Positions 1 to 12,242 of a stretch of 64,000 bases of DNA are shown here, piece by piece. The position numbers and the translations under genes were made by a program. Every line of letters begins with the position of its first letter. Position 1 is the first letter of the stretch. Origin of the DNA: Anaeramoeba flamelloides (Eukaryota; Metamonada; Anaeramoebidae); the NCBI GenBank assembly GCA_027625915.1, contig JANTQA010000023.1, positions 4,836,001-4,900,000 of the forward strand, given 5' to 3'. The notes beneath the pieces are model-generated. The model was not told the DNA's origin. It saw only the letters and a list, made by a program, of their open reading frames with translations, and did no database searches.

Positions 1-3000
1 GTGAAGCTAATGCTTTCACTATTGCTAGAAGAGTACCCGCTTGAACTACTGTCGGTATATGAACTAGGACTACTTGAAGACGATGAATATCTATGTCTTC
101 TATGTTTATGTGAATAGCGCCTATGATGCCTTTTTGGGTCTCTTCTTGATCTTGAACGGTCTCTTGATCTTCTTCTTTCTTTTCTGCTTCTTCTTTTGTC
201 TCTTCTTTTGCCCTTTTTATGTCTACTTTCTTTTTTACCAGATTTTCCTTTATGTTTACCATTGAATTCTTTTAGTTCTTTTTCAAATCGAATTTTATCT
301 TGATCAGATTTTCGGACATATTTCTTTGATAATTTTCAATATTTATACATTAAAATAAAAAAGAAAAATTGGAAAAATTAATAAAGAGATCGATTAAACA
401 TTTTAATAATTTCCAATAACAATTTTGTGAAGAAGAAAAATAAATAGATTTGAGTTTTTTTATTACCAAATTATATTATATAACAATACACAATTTTAAA
501 TTATAAAAAAACTCCAATTCAGAATTTTTGACAAAAAAAATTGGATAAAGTCAATTCGATTAGAAATACCAAATTAGAACTCTTAATTTATGAAAATGTT
601 GAAAATTATTTATCATTTACATATTAGATTTTTTTTCATTTAATGAGAAAAAAATTTCAATTTTAAATTTTTTGTTTTTTATTTTTACTAATTATCTTAT
701 TTTAAGAGATAAATTTAACTTTAGTTAACTTGTTTTCATCTTTAAAGTTTTCTTAATTAGTGTTAGTGTAGATTAATGCTTATTTTTTTTTCAAGCCTGT
801 ATGGTAATTGTCAACAACAACAGAATAAAAAGAAGAGATAAAAGGTTAATTACAATTTACAATCCAAATAAAAATATACCACCCAACAACAAATAAATAA
901 TTATCAATCCAAAGAATAAAAAAATTTTCTTTGGGAAAACAAAATCAAGTTTCAAATACTTCTAATGAATATGTCTATTTTAGTCGCTCTTTGAAATAGA
1001 AGTTACAAATTTAGTCACTTCATGCTTCTCTCGTCACTAGATTAAATGATTCTTTCATTTAACCAGTAACAATAAATAATAATAAATTGTTACTCAAGTT
1101 AAACACTTTTAAAGAGTCACAATACTACATTTTGAATTCAATTTGAAAATAATTTTGATTTTTGTAAAATATGAAAATCCATTTTTTCATCTTTTGGTTT
1201 TTTGTTTTCATTTCTTTTTTTTTGAATTAAGTAACCTATTTACATTCGATCAAAAAATTTTTCGAAATGATTGATATTAGGTTAAAGTTGAATTCTTTCA
1301 AAATAGAAGCTCTCAAATAAAATTTGGTTGGCGGTATTTAATCATTTGATCGATTAATAATTGTTAAGGGAATTTTTATAAATTTTACCACTCAATTTTT
1401 TTTGTTCTACTCACGTTAAAAATTTGTCCAAACGCTATTAGGAAAAAGGAACTCAAATACAAATATCATACAATCATAAAATCACAAAAATTCTCCTTAA
1501 TCCAATAACTTTAAGATTTTTATACTTTATTATTTTTTTCCTTTGTTTCTTTTTTTTGTATAGACTCTTTTTTCAACATTATTTTAAAAAACTAAATTAA
1601 GGATTGAGTCATTACGGTGAAAAATAATTTTCTGAAATTGAAATCGAAAAAATTTTGTAATTTTTAGTGGGCCTAATCAATCAAAAAATAAACTAGCATG
1701 TGATGTACGATCGTTCTCCAAAAATCAACAATCAAAAAAGAGGACATTTTTAGAAAAAAGTACCAAAGAGCAACACTCAATCTCAAATTTAGATTGGTTG
1801 TGATATATAATTTTGAAAACAACTTTGTTAGTTTTGAAGTGTTGTTCTTTAGGACTTTTTGAGATCTAGTAGTTTTTTTTTTTTCATTTTTTTCATATAC
1901 CAAAAGGAGTTATTTTTTTCTCGAAAGAATATTACAAAATCCTTACATTGTAAAATTTAGAGTGGTACAAAATAACCACAAATTAGATTTAATTGGATTA
2001 AAATTGAGTGTGTACTACAAGAAAGCAATTTGTTTTAGATTAAAGAAATTTAAACCCTTTGGAAATATATAAAATAAGAAACTATTTGATTTTTTTTTTT
2101 TATAAACTATGTTTTTTTGGAATTTAGAATGCTTTCAAACCTTTTATTTTAAATTTAAAATAAGTAGTGAGTAATTTTTTTTTGAAAATTTGATTTTTTG
2201 GAATTCAGAATTTTTATTATTAGAATCTCTCAAAATATTTTATTTATTTTTTGTATTTTGTCAATTAAAAGAAAGGCAATTCCACAATACCCTTTTTAGA
2301 TTTCAAGTCACTCCTTGAGTATGGACCAAATACACAGTAAATTACAAATGCCTTAAGTTTAAAATATTTCCAATGACTGGTTTCGAGACGCTCTTTGAAT
2401 TAGAAGACACACACTTGGTCACTTCAAAATTCTCACTTTAACAGATTAAGATTCCCTTTTTAACATTTAATAATTAACAAGAAATCCTCTCTCCAAAATT
2501 TTAAAAAACTATTTTGAGTTTAAAATTATTCTCATGACTATGTTTCAAGACGCTCTTTGAATTAGAAGACACAAACTTAGTCACTTCAAAATTCTCTCTT
2601 TAACAGATCAAGTGTTTTTTTAACATTTAACACTTCAGAATTAATCCTCATGAAAAATTTTTTGAAACAACTATTTTTTTATTTGTATCGATAATTAATT
2701 TTTTTTTGTTTTGTGGTATACTGTTGTTGGTATTGTTTATTATAAACAATTTCAGTATTTGAATAGATATTGGTAGTTCTGATTTAGTATATCTTCTATA
2801 ATTTATTTTATAAGATTTTTTTTTTTCAAAAATTGAATTTTGATGGATAAATAATTTTGAATTTGAGTTTATAATTTTAACAAGAAAGAAGAATTCAGAA
2901 TGATCACAAGACTTCTTCTAGGTATCTCTAAAAATAGATTTTTTTGAAGAAAAACACATTTTTCTAGATACAGATATTCCATCCTGTGATAACCTATACT

Positions 3001-5957
3001 TTTAAAAGGTCATTGAAATGTAGGTTTTTTAGGTAATTCTTCAATTTATTACTAAAGTCATTTTAAAAAAGTTTTCAAAAGAAATTATAAAACAGTTTGT
3101 TATTTTAAATTGTCACATTTTTAGGTTTTTAAAAAACAGTTTTGGTTACACCTTTTTTAAATGGATTTCATAGTGGTACCTTTTTTAATTGATTAAATCA
3201 GCTTTTTTGAACTATTTTATGGTCATTTTTAAAAATTTGACAAAAAAGTTTTTAAAATTACTTATTGTTTCATAATAAATGGATCAAAATTTTCATTCAG
3301 CTTTCCAAAAAAAGATTTTGAAATCCGATGTAAAATTTCAATTTTTTAATTCCAAAAAACCAAAATAAATTAATTGACCTTTTAAGAATTGGGTCTTTGA
3401 TGATTTAACTAAATTCTTTGGAATTTTTTTTTTTGGAAAGCTGAAGGAAAATTTAGTTCCTTTTGTTTTGCAATTAACAAAACATTTCGGTATTTTAGAA
3501 TTGGGAACTTTGGGGTTTGTTTAATTCTTGGAAGGTAATTTTTATTCGGAAAGTTGAATGAAAATTTTGATCTTTTTATTTTACAATTAACAGTATCCCA
3601 AAACAGTCAATAAACAAAGTCGGAGATGATTTCTGATCTCAATAAAAATCTTTTTTTCCATCTTTTTGAAAGCTGCTTTACAAAAAGTTTGTTTTGTTAC
3701 CTTTGAATCATAGAGATTAATATAATATTATGTACCCTCCCATATCAACATCCTTTGGGCTTTTAGACCCCACCATGTTAGAAGCCAACCCTGCAAACTG
3801 AATAAATCAATACTTTCAAATAGCAATATCTGATAAAGAAAATGAATGGCTTATTTTTGATCCCATTCCAATGAATAAAAATTTTGGTAATAATTTGTTT
3901 TAAGGGACTAATAAACTAAAAAAAATCTTCAAGTAAATTTACTAACAAATTAAAAAAAAATTTTATCGTATCTTTAAATTTCAAAATTAAGTAAAAAAAT
4001 CTGATAAATACAATACAGAACTTACTTTTCATACAATTTTCAGAAATGAATTATTGTTTTTAAAAGTCTGATCCATTTTTCTCATTTTTGAATAGTTCAA
4101 AATCTAACATATTTCCAAATTATTTAAAAAAAAAATATTTTCTTTGAAAGAAGATTGAAATCTTATTGCCTGTGAAGGCGGTGTACAAAAATACACTTTA
4201 AAAACGAAACCACTAGGTTCTATAATATTTAAGTTTAAAAAATCTTACTTAATCTCAACAAAAATACAATAATTATTTTAAACTTGTAAAAAATATAATT
4301 TTTTGATTCAAAGAACGATCAAATCAATTTTTTCTCGGGACTGAATCAAAAAATCTGAGAAAAAGTACCAAACAATTAAATTAAAAATTATCCCAAAAAT
4401 ACTTTTTTAAAAGCTGGAAAATTCAACTTATAATCTAAAGGAATACTTTTTAATTTGATTATTTATAATCAATAATTAATAAACCAATCTTAATTATTTC
4501 AGCAAGCCATTAACAACCCAAACATTAAATGTATCAAATATACTTTACAATTATTTCTCAATTTTTTCAAGAGTTTTTCAAACAATTAAAACAAATTCAA
4601 TTGAATCTAAAAAAAAAAAAAATAATAGATATTATCAAATAACTGATTTTAATCTAAAAATTTCCTTGTTTATCCTCTGAATATTTGAAAAAGTATATTG
4701 ACAGGTCTTTTAAATTTCAAGAAATTTAATAAATATTTGTGAATAAAATAAATGTTCAAATTTTTTGGATCTTCAAGTATACAATATTCAATTTATTTTT
4801 ATTGCATTTATAAAATAAGATTAAAATTCCAATATTAATTGTTCATAAAGACTCTCATAAATGACTAAAAGTGAGATTTCTTCAAAATTAAATTTTGTTG
4901 CAAATTTTTTTTTTTCTAATTTGAGATCCAAAAACCCAAAACAAAAAAGGATCAGATCTTTTTACTGAAAATTTCATTGAGAAAAATGAAATCTTTCTAA
5001 AAATGATTATTCATTTCTCTAAAGTTATCAAGTGAAGTTGCAGATCGGGTTTAATTGTACCATTATGCAAATAATTACTCTATTACCTTTGGTAAAAAAA
5101 ATAAATAAGAGTTGCTAGTCTCTTAATGAGAAAAATTCTGAGTGAAAGGAAATTTTTTAATAATTTTTTGTCACTTATGAATTTTAAAAGTCGAAAACTG
5201 ATTTGCTTGAAAAACCGAAAAACTTGAGGTTTGAAATTTCCTAATGAGACAAAGCCAAGATTTCAATGTCTTGGAAAAAGAATTGCAAAAACAAAAAAAA
5301 AACAATCGGGAATAAAAAGATAAAGAAATGAAAAAGAAACAAACCTCTTTCTCCTTTTCAGGTAACCTTCTCCATCTTTTTCCAATTTCTTTTGAAATAC
5401 TTGAGGTGCCATAATCTGGATATTCATTTTTTACATCTTTCCAAACTGCTGAGCTGTAAAATTGATAGGAAGTTCGAACTCTTTTTGGCTTGTTTGGATC
5501 CTTTTTTCTCGTTTTCAACCCTGACGATAGTTTAGCAGGCTTTTTTCGAGCAGCGTCCGGATAACGATTAAGGAATTCGTTCATTGCTCTTTCATATCGG
5601 ATTTTGTCTTTTTCTGATTTATTGATGTAAACCTTTGCAAGATTAAAATAACAAAGAAAAAAAAAAAGGAAAAAGAAGAAAGAAAGAAAGAGAAAAAAAA
5701 GAAAAATCAAAAATACGTTAAAATCAAACAAAAGGTTCGTGAAAGAAACAAAAAAAGAATAAGTCTCTCACTTGTTTTTCTTTTTCTGTAAGGCTTCTCC
5801 AACGTTTGCTACACTCTTTTGAAATTTCCGTGAAAGTCATTTGTGGGAATTCCTTACGAACTTTTGGATTTACTTCTTTATTAAAAATCATAAACGAAGT
5901 AAGTCTTCCTTTTGGTCGAGATTTTTCGATGTCAGAATCACTTTTTTTACGACTCAT
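1..5957 (-). CDS. Two-HMG-box protein with RS-rich tail (3 exons, 3' end off window)
   Basis: Likely nuclear DNA-bending or chromatin protein. Exons: 5957-5772, 5632-5345 and 323-1 (continuing past the window edge), all joined in phase 0. Box A spans residues about 14-82 (starts RPKGRLTSFMIFNKE) and box B about 111-180 (starts KPKRVRTSYQFY). Exon 3 opens with KYVRKSDQDKIRFEKE, which lines up position by position with VYINKSEKDKIRYERA of box A, so it supplies the missing second half of box B. The tail then turns into Arg/Ser/Lys-rich sequence (RSRDRSRSRRDP) and a Ser-rich stretch, like SR-type nuclear proteins. Donors are GTGAGA and GTTTGT; both acceptors end in AAG. The start ATG at 5957 gives MSRKKSDSD directly before box A. 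The long second intron (5344-324, 5.0 kb) is inferred from this alignment; exon 3 could instead belong to a neighbouring paralogue. Confidence 0.72.
1130..2890. repeat. Dispersed repeat, second copy at 57420-57905
   Basis: Bases 1141-1440 match 57431-57720 in the same orientation (both contain GATTTTTGTAAAATATGRAA and TCTTTxxATCAAATAAA-like blocks). Bases 2690-2885 match 57741-57900. In the 57 kb copy the two blocks are contiguous. Here they are separated by about 1.25 kb that includes the tandem duplication, so this copy carries an insertion or the other a deletion. Confidence 0.6.
2360..2670. repeat. Tandem duplication, about 155 bp unit, with a diverged third copy
   Basis: Two adjacent copies share GACGCTCTTTGAATTAGAAG, then ACACAxACTTxGTCACTTC and AACAGATxAAG, at about 2375-2500 and 2540-2665. 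A more diverged copy lies at about 970-1085 (GTCGCTCTTTGAAATAGAAG). No coding potential is seen. Confidence 0.75.
3265..3592. repeat. Small inverted-repeat element (family with AAAATTTTCATTCAGCTTTCC ends) plus partial copy
   Basis: The left end reads GGATCAAAATTTTCATTCAG then CTTTCC, and its reverse complement closes the unit near 3425-3483. A second right end lies at 3535-3592. The family recurs at 51217-51434, 59918-60130 and, in part, 61265-61400. Unit length is about 215 bp. No ORF is present, so it is a MITE-like non-autonomous element. No target duplication was resolved. Confidence 0.7.
3731..3902 (+). pseudogene. Coding-like fragment, broken
   Basis: A GC-richer island in the HMG intron reads on the + strand as MYPPISTSFGLLDPTMLEAN and, after an interruption, INQYFQIAISDKENEWLIFD. 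The composition is protein-like and unlike the surrounding AT-only sequence. I do not recognise the family. It may be a decayed gene or mobile-element fragment, or chance. Confidence 0.25.
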
Positions 5958-6659
5958 TTGGTTTTTAATGTTTTTATGGGAAATAAGAAGAAAAATTCGG
6001 AAAACAAAGTTATAAAAAAATAAGAAAAATGATTTTCAGAGAAGAAGAAAGAGTGTCAAAAAAATTACTTTTATTTAAACCCTGATTAATTAATTTGTGT
6101 ATTTTATCTTTTGAAAGGAATTAAAATATTTGAAAACGTTATTTTTGGTCTTTTTAACCAGGATTGTCTTTAAACCGAGACAGAAATTATTCATAATTAC
6201 ATTTTAATATAATAAAGAATTAAGCTTTGAAAAAGTACCTATTAACTGTAACCACCAAATGTAACTTGAACAGTTTTTGAGATCTCCAAATTTTTTCTTT
6301 TTTTTTTATGATTCGACTTTTCTTTTTGTTTCGTGGACTTTTTAAGATTGGTTTTTCTTTCTTTTAGTGCGATTAAATGGAGATCATTTTTTGAATTCAA
6401 ATTAAGAAGATTGAGATATACACTTTTTAAGAGAAGTAAACATTAAAAAAAGGATCACTTTTGGATGGGATTTAAGATCAAATTATTAGGGTAGATTGAA
6501 ATATTTCAAAAAATAATCTTTAATATGTTGTTAACAACATTTTCATTAACACTTTTTTGCATTTCAATTATCTAAAAAAAGAACTTTCCGTTTTTTAATG
6601 AAAAGAAAAACTAAAATTTCCCCTTTTTTTCCTTTTTATTTTTTCTTCTATTTTTGAAA

Positions 6660-7285
6660 ATTGGTATAACAACAATAGCGACTACAAGAACAACAACAAA
6701 ACCAACAACAATAAAATGATCATACTTCCAAACTCAATCAAAAATACACATTGAATGATCCAATCCCCAACAGAGCTTTTAATTTGTCCAACAATATGAA
6801 TAGTTGTAGATACAATAGTAACAACAAAAGTAATAGCAATACTAACAGTTGTATCACGAGTAATAGTGCCACAGCCAACAACAAGGGTAACAACAACAAT
6901 AAAAAAAACAACAGTAGAAAATGAAAACAATAATACAAATAGTAATAGTAACAATAACAAGATTACAAACACCACCCGTAGAACCAATAACAAGAATACG
7001 AATAAACCCAACAAATAATCCAACTTTCAACACAAACCCAATAAATTCAAACGATCCAATCCCCAACAGAGCTTTTAATTTGTCCAACAATACGAATAGT
7101 TGTAGATACAATAGTAACAACACAAGTAATAGCGATACTAACAGTTGTATCAAGAGTAGTAGTAGCCACAGTAGAAATAACCTCAACTACAATAACAAAA
7201 TTAAATCATACAGTCCAGTGCTTTTTAGCCCCCACTATAAGATCACATATAAGGCCCAAAATCAAAATAAGCCAAAGAAATAAAC
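6660..7285. repeat. AAC/AAT/AGT-rich block with 115 bp direct duplication
   Basis: Bases 6755-6870 and 7050-7168 are near-identical copies (both contain GATCCAATCCCCAACAGAGC and TTTTAATTTGTCCAACAATA), 295 bp apart, set in CAACAATAGT-type trinucleotide-rich DNA. One frame on each strand stays open: Asn/Ser-rich on +, Leu/Val-rich on -. This follows from repeat composition and the frames do not continue through both copies, so I treat it as repeat rather than gene. Confidence 0.7.
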
Positions 7286-7379
7286 TTGAACCCAAAAATT
7301 TTAAAAAAAAGATTGTACTTAAAAATGCAAACTCTTTTTTTTTTTGAACTCAGACCATAATATAAAAAATTATGACCTT

Positions 7380-8000
7380 ATGGAATTAGAGGCTAACCAG
7401 GAGAAGTATAATATTAAAGCAATGTTGTTATTGAGTGTAAATCACATTAATGATCTAAAGTTTAAATATCTCTAAAAAATCGATTAGTAAAATAGTACAA
7501 TTTGTTGATCTCATCAATTAAAAATGATGTTTGTCTTCATAAAAAAACACCAACAATTTGAGATTAAAAAAATCTGAATTTTGAAACAAATTTAAAGTTT
7601 GTTCTACCAATATTTAGACTTCAAAAATACAAAAAAAAACTTTTTTAAATTTATATCAAAATGTAGATTAGTAGCTAAAAAATTCAATTTTTTTTAAAAA
7701 TCCAATAAATTAACTCTGAAATTCTTTTGACTATTTATTTTGCAAATATTGGAAATATATTGATACTAGAACTGGCTTTATAAAAAGGAAACAAAGATTA
7801 TTCAGTCTTTGGGGATTTTATGTTGATCATTATTGAGTTAATCTTGAAATTAAAAAAATTGAAAAAATATTTACTTTTCAATTGTATAAGAATGAATATT
7901 TAATGACAGGAATACTTGTATTTGGAGTTTCTATTTTTCTCTTTGGAAAAGTAAAACAAAAAAAAAAAAATGTTTAAAAAATCAAAAATTTAAAGATTCG
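7380..8000 (+). mobile_element. Degenerate copy of the TTAA-flanked MITE
   Basis: GAGGCTAACCAGGAGAAG, then TTGTTGATCTCATCAATTAA and TGTTGATCATTATTGAGTTA, follow the same order as in the intact copies at 37555 and 63232. Matching fades beyond about 8000 and the right end is not clear. Divergence is much higher than between the two intact copies, so this insertion is older. Confidence 0.6.
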
Positions 8001-9084
8001 AATTTTATTTCTTTCTTCAAATAGAGTAATTAATGATATTTTGATTGATACTTTTAAATATTTTAAGTTACTGAAAAAATAAATTATTTTTCAGTAATTT
8101 TCTTTAATAAAAATTTTTATAAAAACTGGAAATTTATTTGTTCCCTGAAAAGAATCAACGCTTTTGAAGAAATTAAAAATCCAATCAAAATTTTAATGTC
8201 TTTTATTAAAGTGCAGTACCTCTTAGGCTATTTTTCTATTTTTATTTTTAGGTTGATAAAAGCGTTATTTAACAATTAAGTACGGGTGTTCCAAATGAAT
8301 TCCAATTATATAATACAACAGCTAATTCTTCAAGTTAGTTGAGGCTTTTTAGATGTTTTCTTCATTAATCAAGATAATTTTTTTGATGATCAAATGGGTC
8401 TTTTTTTTCTGAAAATTTTAATTTAATTTTTAGCTCTTTTGTATACCCTAACGATAAGATCCTTATATTTATGTGTAGTGTTGGATTTTGGTTGAATTAT
8501 TAAATTCAACTTTGCAAATAATAGCAAAATATTAATTAGACAATGATATTAAAAGGTAATCGTATTAATATCTTCTGATGTAAATTTTAAGAACTACTGA
8601 ATGAGGTTTTAAAGTAGAACAGAAAATAAAATAGGAAAAAAACTTTCATAAACCGAATTATTTTTTCAAAAAACATTTTAACATTTTGTAAAAAATATTG
8701 TAATTTTGATTTTTAATTTAAAAAAAAAGAGGAAAAACTATAATTTTTTAATTTTTTTATTATTTTTTACCATCATTTTTAAAAAAACACCAAATCCAAA
8801 AATTAGATTGATTATCAAGTTTTAAAATTGAATTCAAAGATTCGAGGTGCCTGAAATAATCCTAAAAATACCCAAAAATTTTAAAACCACTCAAAAACAC
8901 CTTTTGAAGAAATTTTAAGAAAACACGAGGGTAAAGAGATAAATATTTATGGTAAAATAACAATTTTACTTTTAACAATTTTTTTTTTAAGAATTTTCTA
9001 CTTTAAACTACCCTGGGAAAAAATTTTGGTACTTTTTGAGTATATTAGAGTATGTTAGTACTTGTTAGAGTAAGTGTAATATAT

Positions 9085-9290
9085 TCCAGGGCAAGTGTAC
9101 TTTTATGCCTTAAAAGAAATGCGTGGGTTGGCATTGGTAATGATTATGTTTGCATTGATTAAACCAATATCTTCCACTGGAAAGGAAAGTTAAATCAGAT
9201 CAGACATCTGTTAACTTTTGTAGGGAACGTGTGTACACAATTAGTTATTACTGGTTTTTTTTTAATTGTCTTTATGATTCCAAAATTATG
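9085..9290 (+). pseudogene. Coding-like fragment, broken
   Basis: A GC-richer patch reads on + as RNAWVGIGNDYVCID and, further on in the same frame, NIFHWKGKLNQIRHLLTFVG, with a stop between them. No family is recognised. A CCTGG/CCAGG inverted pair just upstream (9012 and 9089) may mark a small inserted element. Confidence 0.2.
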
Positions 9291-10371
9291 AGTAATAATA
9301 CATACTTATAAAAAGACTTTACAAAGACACCTTCCCTCCTTATTTAGTTACCATTTAGAAATGATTATGGATTTTTCAGTTATCTAAGATGAAATTTCTT
9401 TTCACAGATTATGATTTTATCCCCAAAATTTCAAATTTTTCTTCCCTTTTGTTTTTATCCAAAAAATTTTTTTTTCATCAATAAAATTTCAATTTTACCA
9501 TTAAAAAGAATATATTGGGCACAAGAGTTTCTTAAAAGTTGTTCAAAAGTGTTTTTTAGTAACTAAAAAATTTATAGTTATTTTTGATTTTCGAGAATAT
9601 TTGATAGATCCAAAAGATCAAATTAAACCAAAATTTAAACTTGTTTAATTCTCCTAAAAGTTTCCATTCGAATTGTAAACCTTAATAAAATTTGAATTAT
9701 GTTTTTCATTTCGTTACGATGATTTTTTTATTCATGTCAAATTTACTTTCAGAAATAGATATTATTTCGGTTTTAGGAATTTTTGTTTCAGGTAGCTTTA
9801 TTTGTACCTAAAAAATAAGAAAATAATATTTGAAAATTATTCCGTTTTCAACACAATTTTACAATCAAAATACGTTTGATAATTATTTTCCTGATGGTAA
9901 TTTATATATCAAAAAAAATTTTTTTTGTGCTTATTTGTCAAATTATATTAATTTGATAACAGTTAGCACATTTTAAAAACTCAAATGTCATTAATATGAC
10001 TGATATAAAATAATTTTTGAGTAAAGAAAGTTTCCAATTTAAAACTAATATAAAATCTTTTTCAAACAAAATGGCACATCCTCCAAATGATCAACACTAT
10101 TGAATTCAATTGTTAATTAGATAATTACTTATTCATTATTTTCGTTTTAATTATTCATTTTTTCATTTTTTGTTTTTTATTTATGGATATTGAACAATTA
10201 GAAAATGAAAAAAAAAAAAATAACAAGAAAATAATTTGCAAATAACCGAACAGTATAAAAAGGGAAACAGTTTTAATATTGAGTTCAAATGAGCTAGATA
10301 TAGGAATTAAGAAAGACAATTATTGAATTGATACTTGGAACAAAGAAAACAAAGAAAAAAAAAAAAAAAAA

Positions 10372-10567
10372 ACAATTCCAACAAAATACCCAGATGAATT
10401 GTGGCTTTATATTGAAAATAAGACTTTAAAGAACAGTATTTTGATGTGTAAAGAACTTTTCCCAATTTCACTTTGCTCAATAGTTTTTATTGATTATATA
10501 ATCTCCCCCACTACAATTTACAAAACGAGGTTTCTCATTTCAAATAAAAGGTACATCAATCTTTGAA
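10372..10567 (+). pseudogene. Coding-like fragment without start
   Basis: An open frame with protein-like composition reads IPTKYPDELWLYIENKTLKN and ends at a stop near 10567. The PDELWLYI motif faintly resembles the start of an F-box, but that is a guess. There is no upstream ATG in frame; the sequence before it is a poly-A run. It could be an orphan exon. Confidence 0.22.
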
Positions 10568-10685
10568 AGATTTAATGTTAATTTTTATTGTTTTGTTATA
10601 ATGGGTTTTAAATATTCTTTTGAGTGCTTTTTTTATGTTTGAAAGAATGTGTTATATTTTCGAATGAAACTACAATTAATTTGAG

Positions 10686-10883
10686 TCAATTGTGAATATT
10701 TCTTGAGATTTTATGTTCACTTTTATTTGAAAAAGAGTTTAGATGCCCCGACCGTGAAATTTTAGAAGACATAGAAATTGAATTTTCTGTTTCACAAAAC
10801 ACAATTTTATAATAGGCAACCCATTCCTGTATCTTATAACTTTTCACGGTAACGTTGAAAGGCTGTAAATCACTAACCAACAT
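10686..10883 (-). CDS. Short hypothetical ORF, 65 aa
   Basis: ATG-initiated frame reading MLVSDLQPFNVTVKSYKIQE and WVAYYKIVF, with less AT bias than its surroundings. The start vaguely recalls the first strands of a PX domain, but the basic RRYS-type phosphoinositide motif is absent and the frame ends early. It could be an exon, a remnant or chance. Confidence 0.25.
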   Translation of the reverse strand: MLVSDLQPFNVTVKSYKIQEWVAYYKIVFCETENSISMSSKISRSGHLNSFSNKSEHKISRNIHN

Positions 10884-11712
10884 TAATTGAAAAAAGATTC
10901 AATAAAAGGGTCTTAAAGATAAAGATCATATTTTGCTGAATTTAAAGGGGAAACTAATTTTCTCTCCAAAGAAGAGTTTTTTTAACAACATAAATTTCAC
11001 CTGAAAAAAAAAAAAATAAACTTTTTTCCGATTAAGAATTCAATAACCAATATTTTTGAAATATAAATAATTTTTTGATGCTTTGTCCATAGAATTAAGC
11101 AACCAAACAACATCTTTTTCTTTAAATTTTGTTTGTGATGTGTTTGTGTCGTTTAGTTTTTATTTTCTTTTTCCTTTTTTGCAAATGAAAAAAAAAATCA
11201 TTCATTCTCATTGATACAATGGCAAGTGAAATTTGTTTCTTGTAATTCCAAAAAAAAACTCATTCCAAGTGTTAGTTTAAAGAAAAAATAATTCGAGTTT
11301 CATAAAAGATATGAAAAAAGAGAAAATGAGTCAGACTATTGTTTTTCTTTCTCTGAAAAAAAAAAAAGAAAAAAAGAAAAAAAACAAAATAATAAAAAAT
11401 TCAGAGTAGAAGAGAGTATTCTTAAAGTATTGGTTTATAAAAAAGAATTTTTATTTCTTGTTTACTTTATTTACTGTTTTGGATAAAATAAAAATCATCT
11501 TGTTTGTTTAAACGAAGATAATCGAAAAGAAAAAATTTGGTTTTTAAAAAATCAAAAATAAGAAAAAAAAAAAAAATGAAAGAAAAGAAAAATAAATACA
11601 TAAAGATTTGTTTTTTTTTTTTTGAATCGCAAGCAGCGTTTCCATAAGAGCCACGCGATTGTGCGTACTTTCGTTCGTGATTGTATTTTTGTTTTGGAAT
11701 TTCTTTCTTTGC

Positions 11713-12242
11713 TTAATACTCATCGTCTTCATAATCGTCGTCACCAAATAAAACAGAAACACCAAGCGAAGCAAATAAAACAACAACTTGAAGAGAAATG
11801 CCAGCAACAAATGGCTTAACACCAGTTAAACACTGTTGTGAGGTATCTGATGAAGTACAAGGAAAGTATAATGTGTTAGCGACAATGATCGCAAGAATAA
11901 TAAAGATCAAATAGAGAAGATCAAAAACTTTTTGAACATTCTTGGTTATCATATCCTTGATGGCCAAAGGCAAATAAAAAAAAGTTAATAGGCCTAAAAT
12001 TACAACAACAAAGGTGGGTAATGGATACGAGTCTTGTAGGTGGCTTTTGTAAACACCATAACTGATTACGGTCATTAACCAAAATAACTAAAAAGTAAAC
12101 GAGAAAAAAAAAAAAAAAAAAAAGATTGGAAGAGATAATTAGAAGCATTGAATGGTTTGGTTGGGATGAATTGAAGAAAAAAATTTACAAAGTTAAAGAA
12201 ATGTAAAAATATGAGTATCCGTGATTTTTTTGTAAAGTTCAT
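11713..12242 (-). CDS. Small four-helix membrane protein (MARVEL-like topology), 2 exons
   Basis: Exon 1 12242-12189 (18 codons) and exon 2 12087-11713 join in phase 0 to give 142 aa. The intron is 101 bp with GTAAAT and a T-rich TTTTTTAG end. Four hydrophobic segments are visible: ILIFLHFFNFLFWLMTVISY across the splice, PTFVVVILGLLTFFYLPLA, FDLLYLIFIILAIIVANTLY and GISLQVVVLFASLGVSVLFG. A short loop with two Cys (FPCTSS, QQCLTG) lies between helices 3 and 4, and the tail is acidic (GDDDYEDDEY). Size, four helices and a Cys-bearing loop match the MARVEL/MAL type of vesicle protein, but no family signature is decisive. Exon 1 was found by looking for a start whose peptide completes helix 1. 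Confidence 0.62.

Larger units (their letters stand above)
324..5344 (-). other. 5.0 kb repeat-filled intron of the HMG-box gene
   Basis: No second-half HMG box exists between 5160 and 5344, so the intron is taken to run to the matching exon at 323. It holds a 155 bp tandem duplication (2360-2670), part of a dispersed repeat shared with 57.4-57.9 kb, two pieces of a small inverted-repeat family (3265-3592) and a coding-like fragment near 3731-3902. The remainder is AT-rich sequence with homopolymer runs. Confidence 0.55.
5958..11712. other. Intergenic region, 5.7 kb, repeat-bearing
   Basis: Lies between the HMG-box gene start and the 3' end of the membrane-protein gene. It contains the AAC/AAT-rich duplicated block at 6660-7285, a degenerate copy of the TTAA element from about 7380, three weak coding-like islands (9085-9290, 10372-10567 and 10686-10883), and long A and T runs. 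No convincing complete gene is seen. Confidence 0.6.

Noticed and set aside
74-265. Phe-rich open frame on + at the left edge
   Set aside because: Antisense shadow of the Arg/Ser-rich tail of the HMG-box gene.
5806-6023. Two + strand frames over the HMG exon 1
   Set aside because: Antisense of the coding exon; no independent features.
6682-7186. Leu/Val-rich frames on - resembling membrane proteins
   Set aside because: Composition follows from CAACAATAG-type repeats; the frames differ between the two copies of the duplicated unit.
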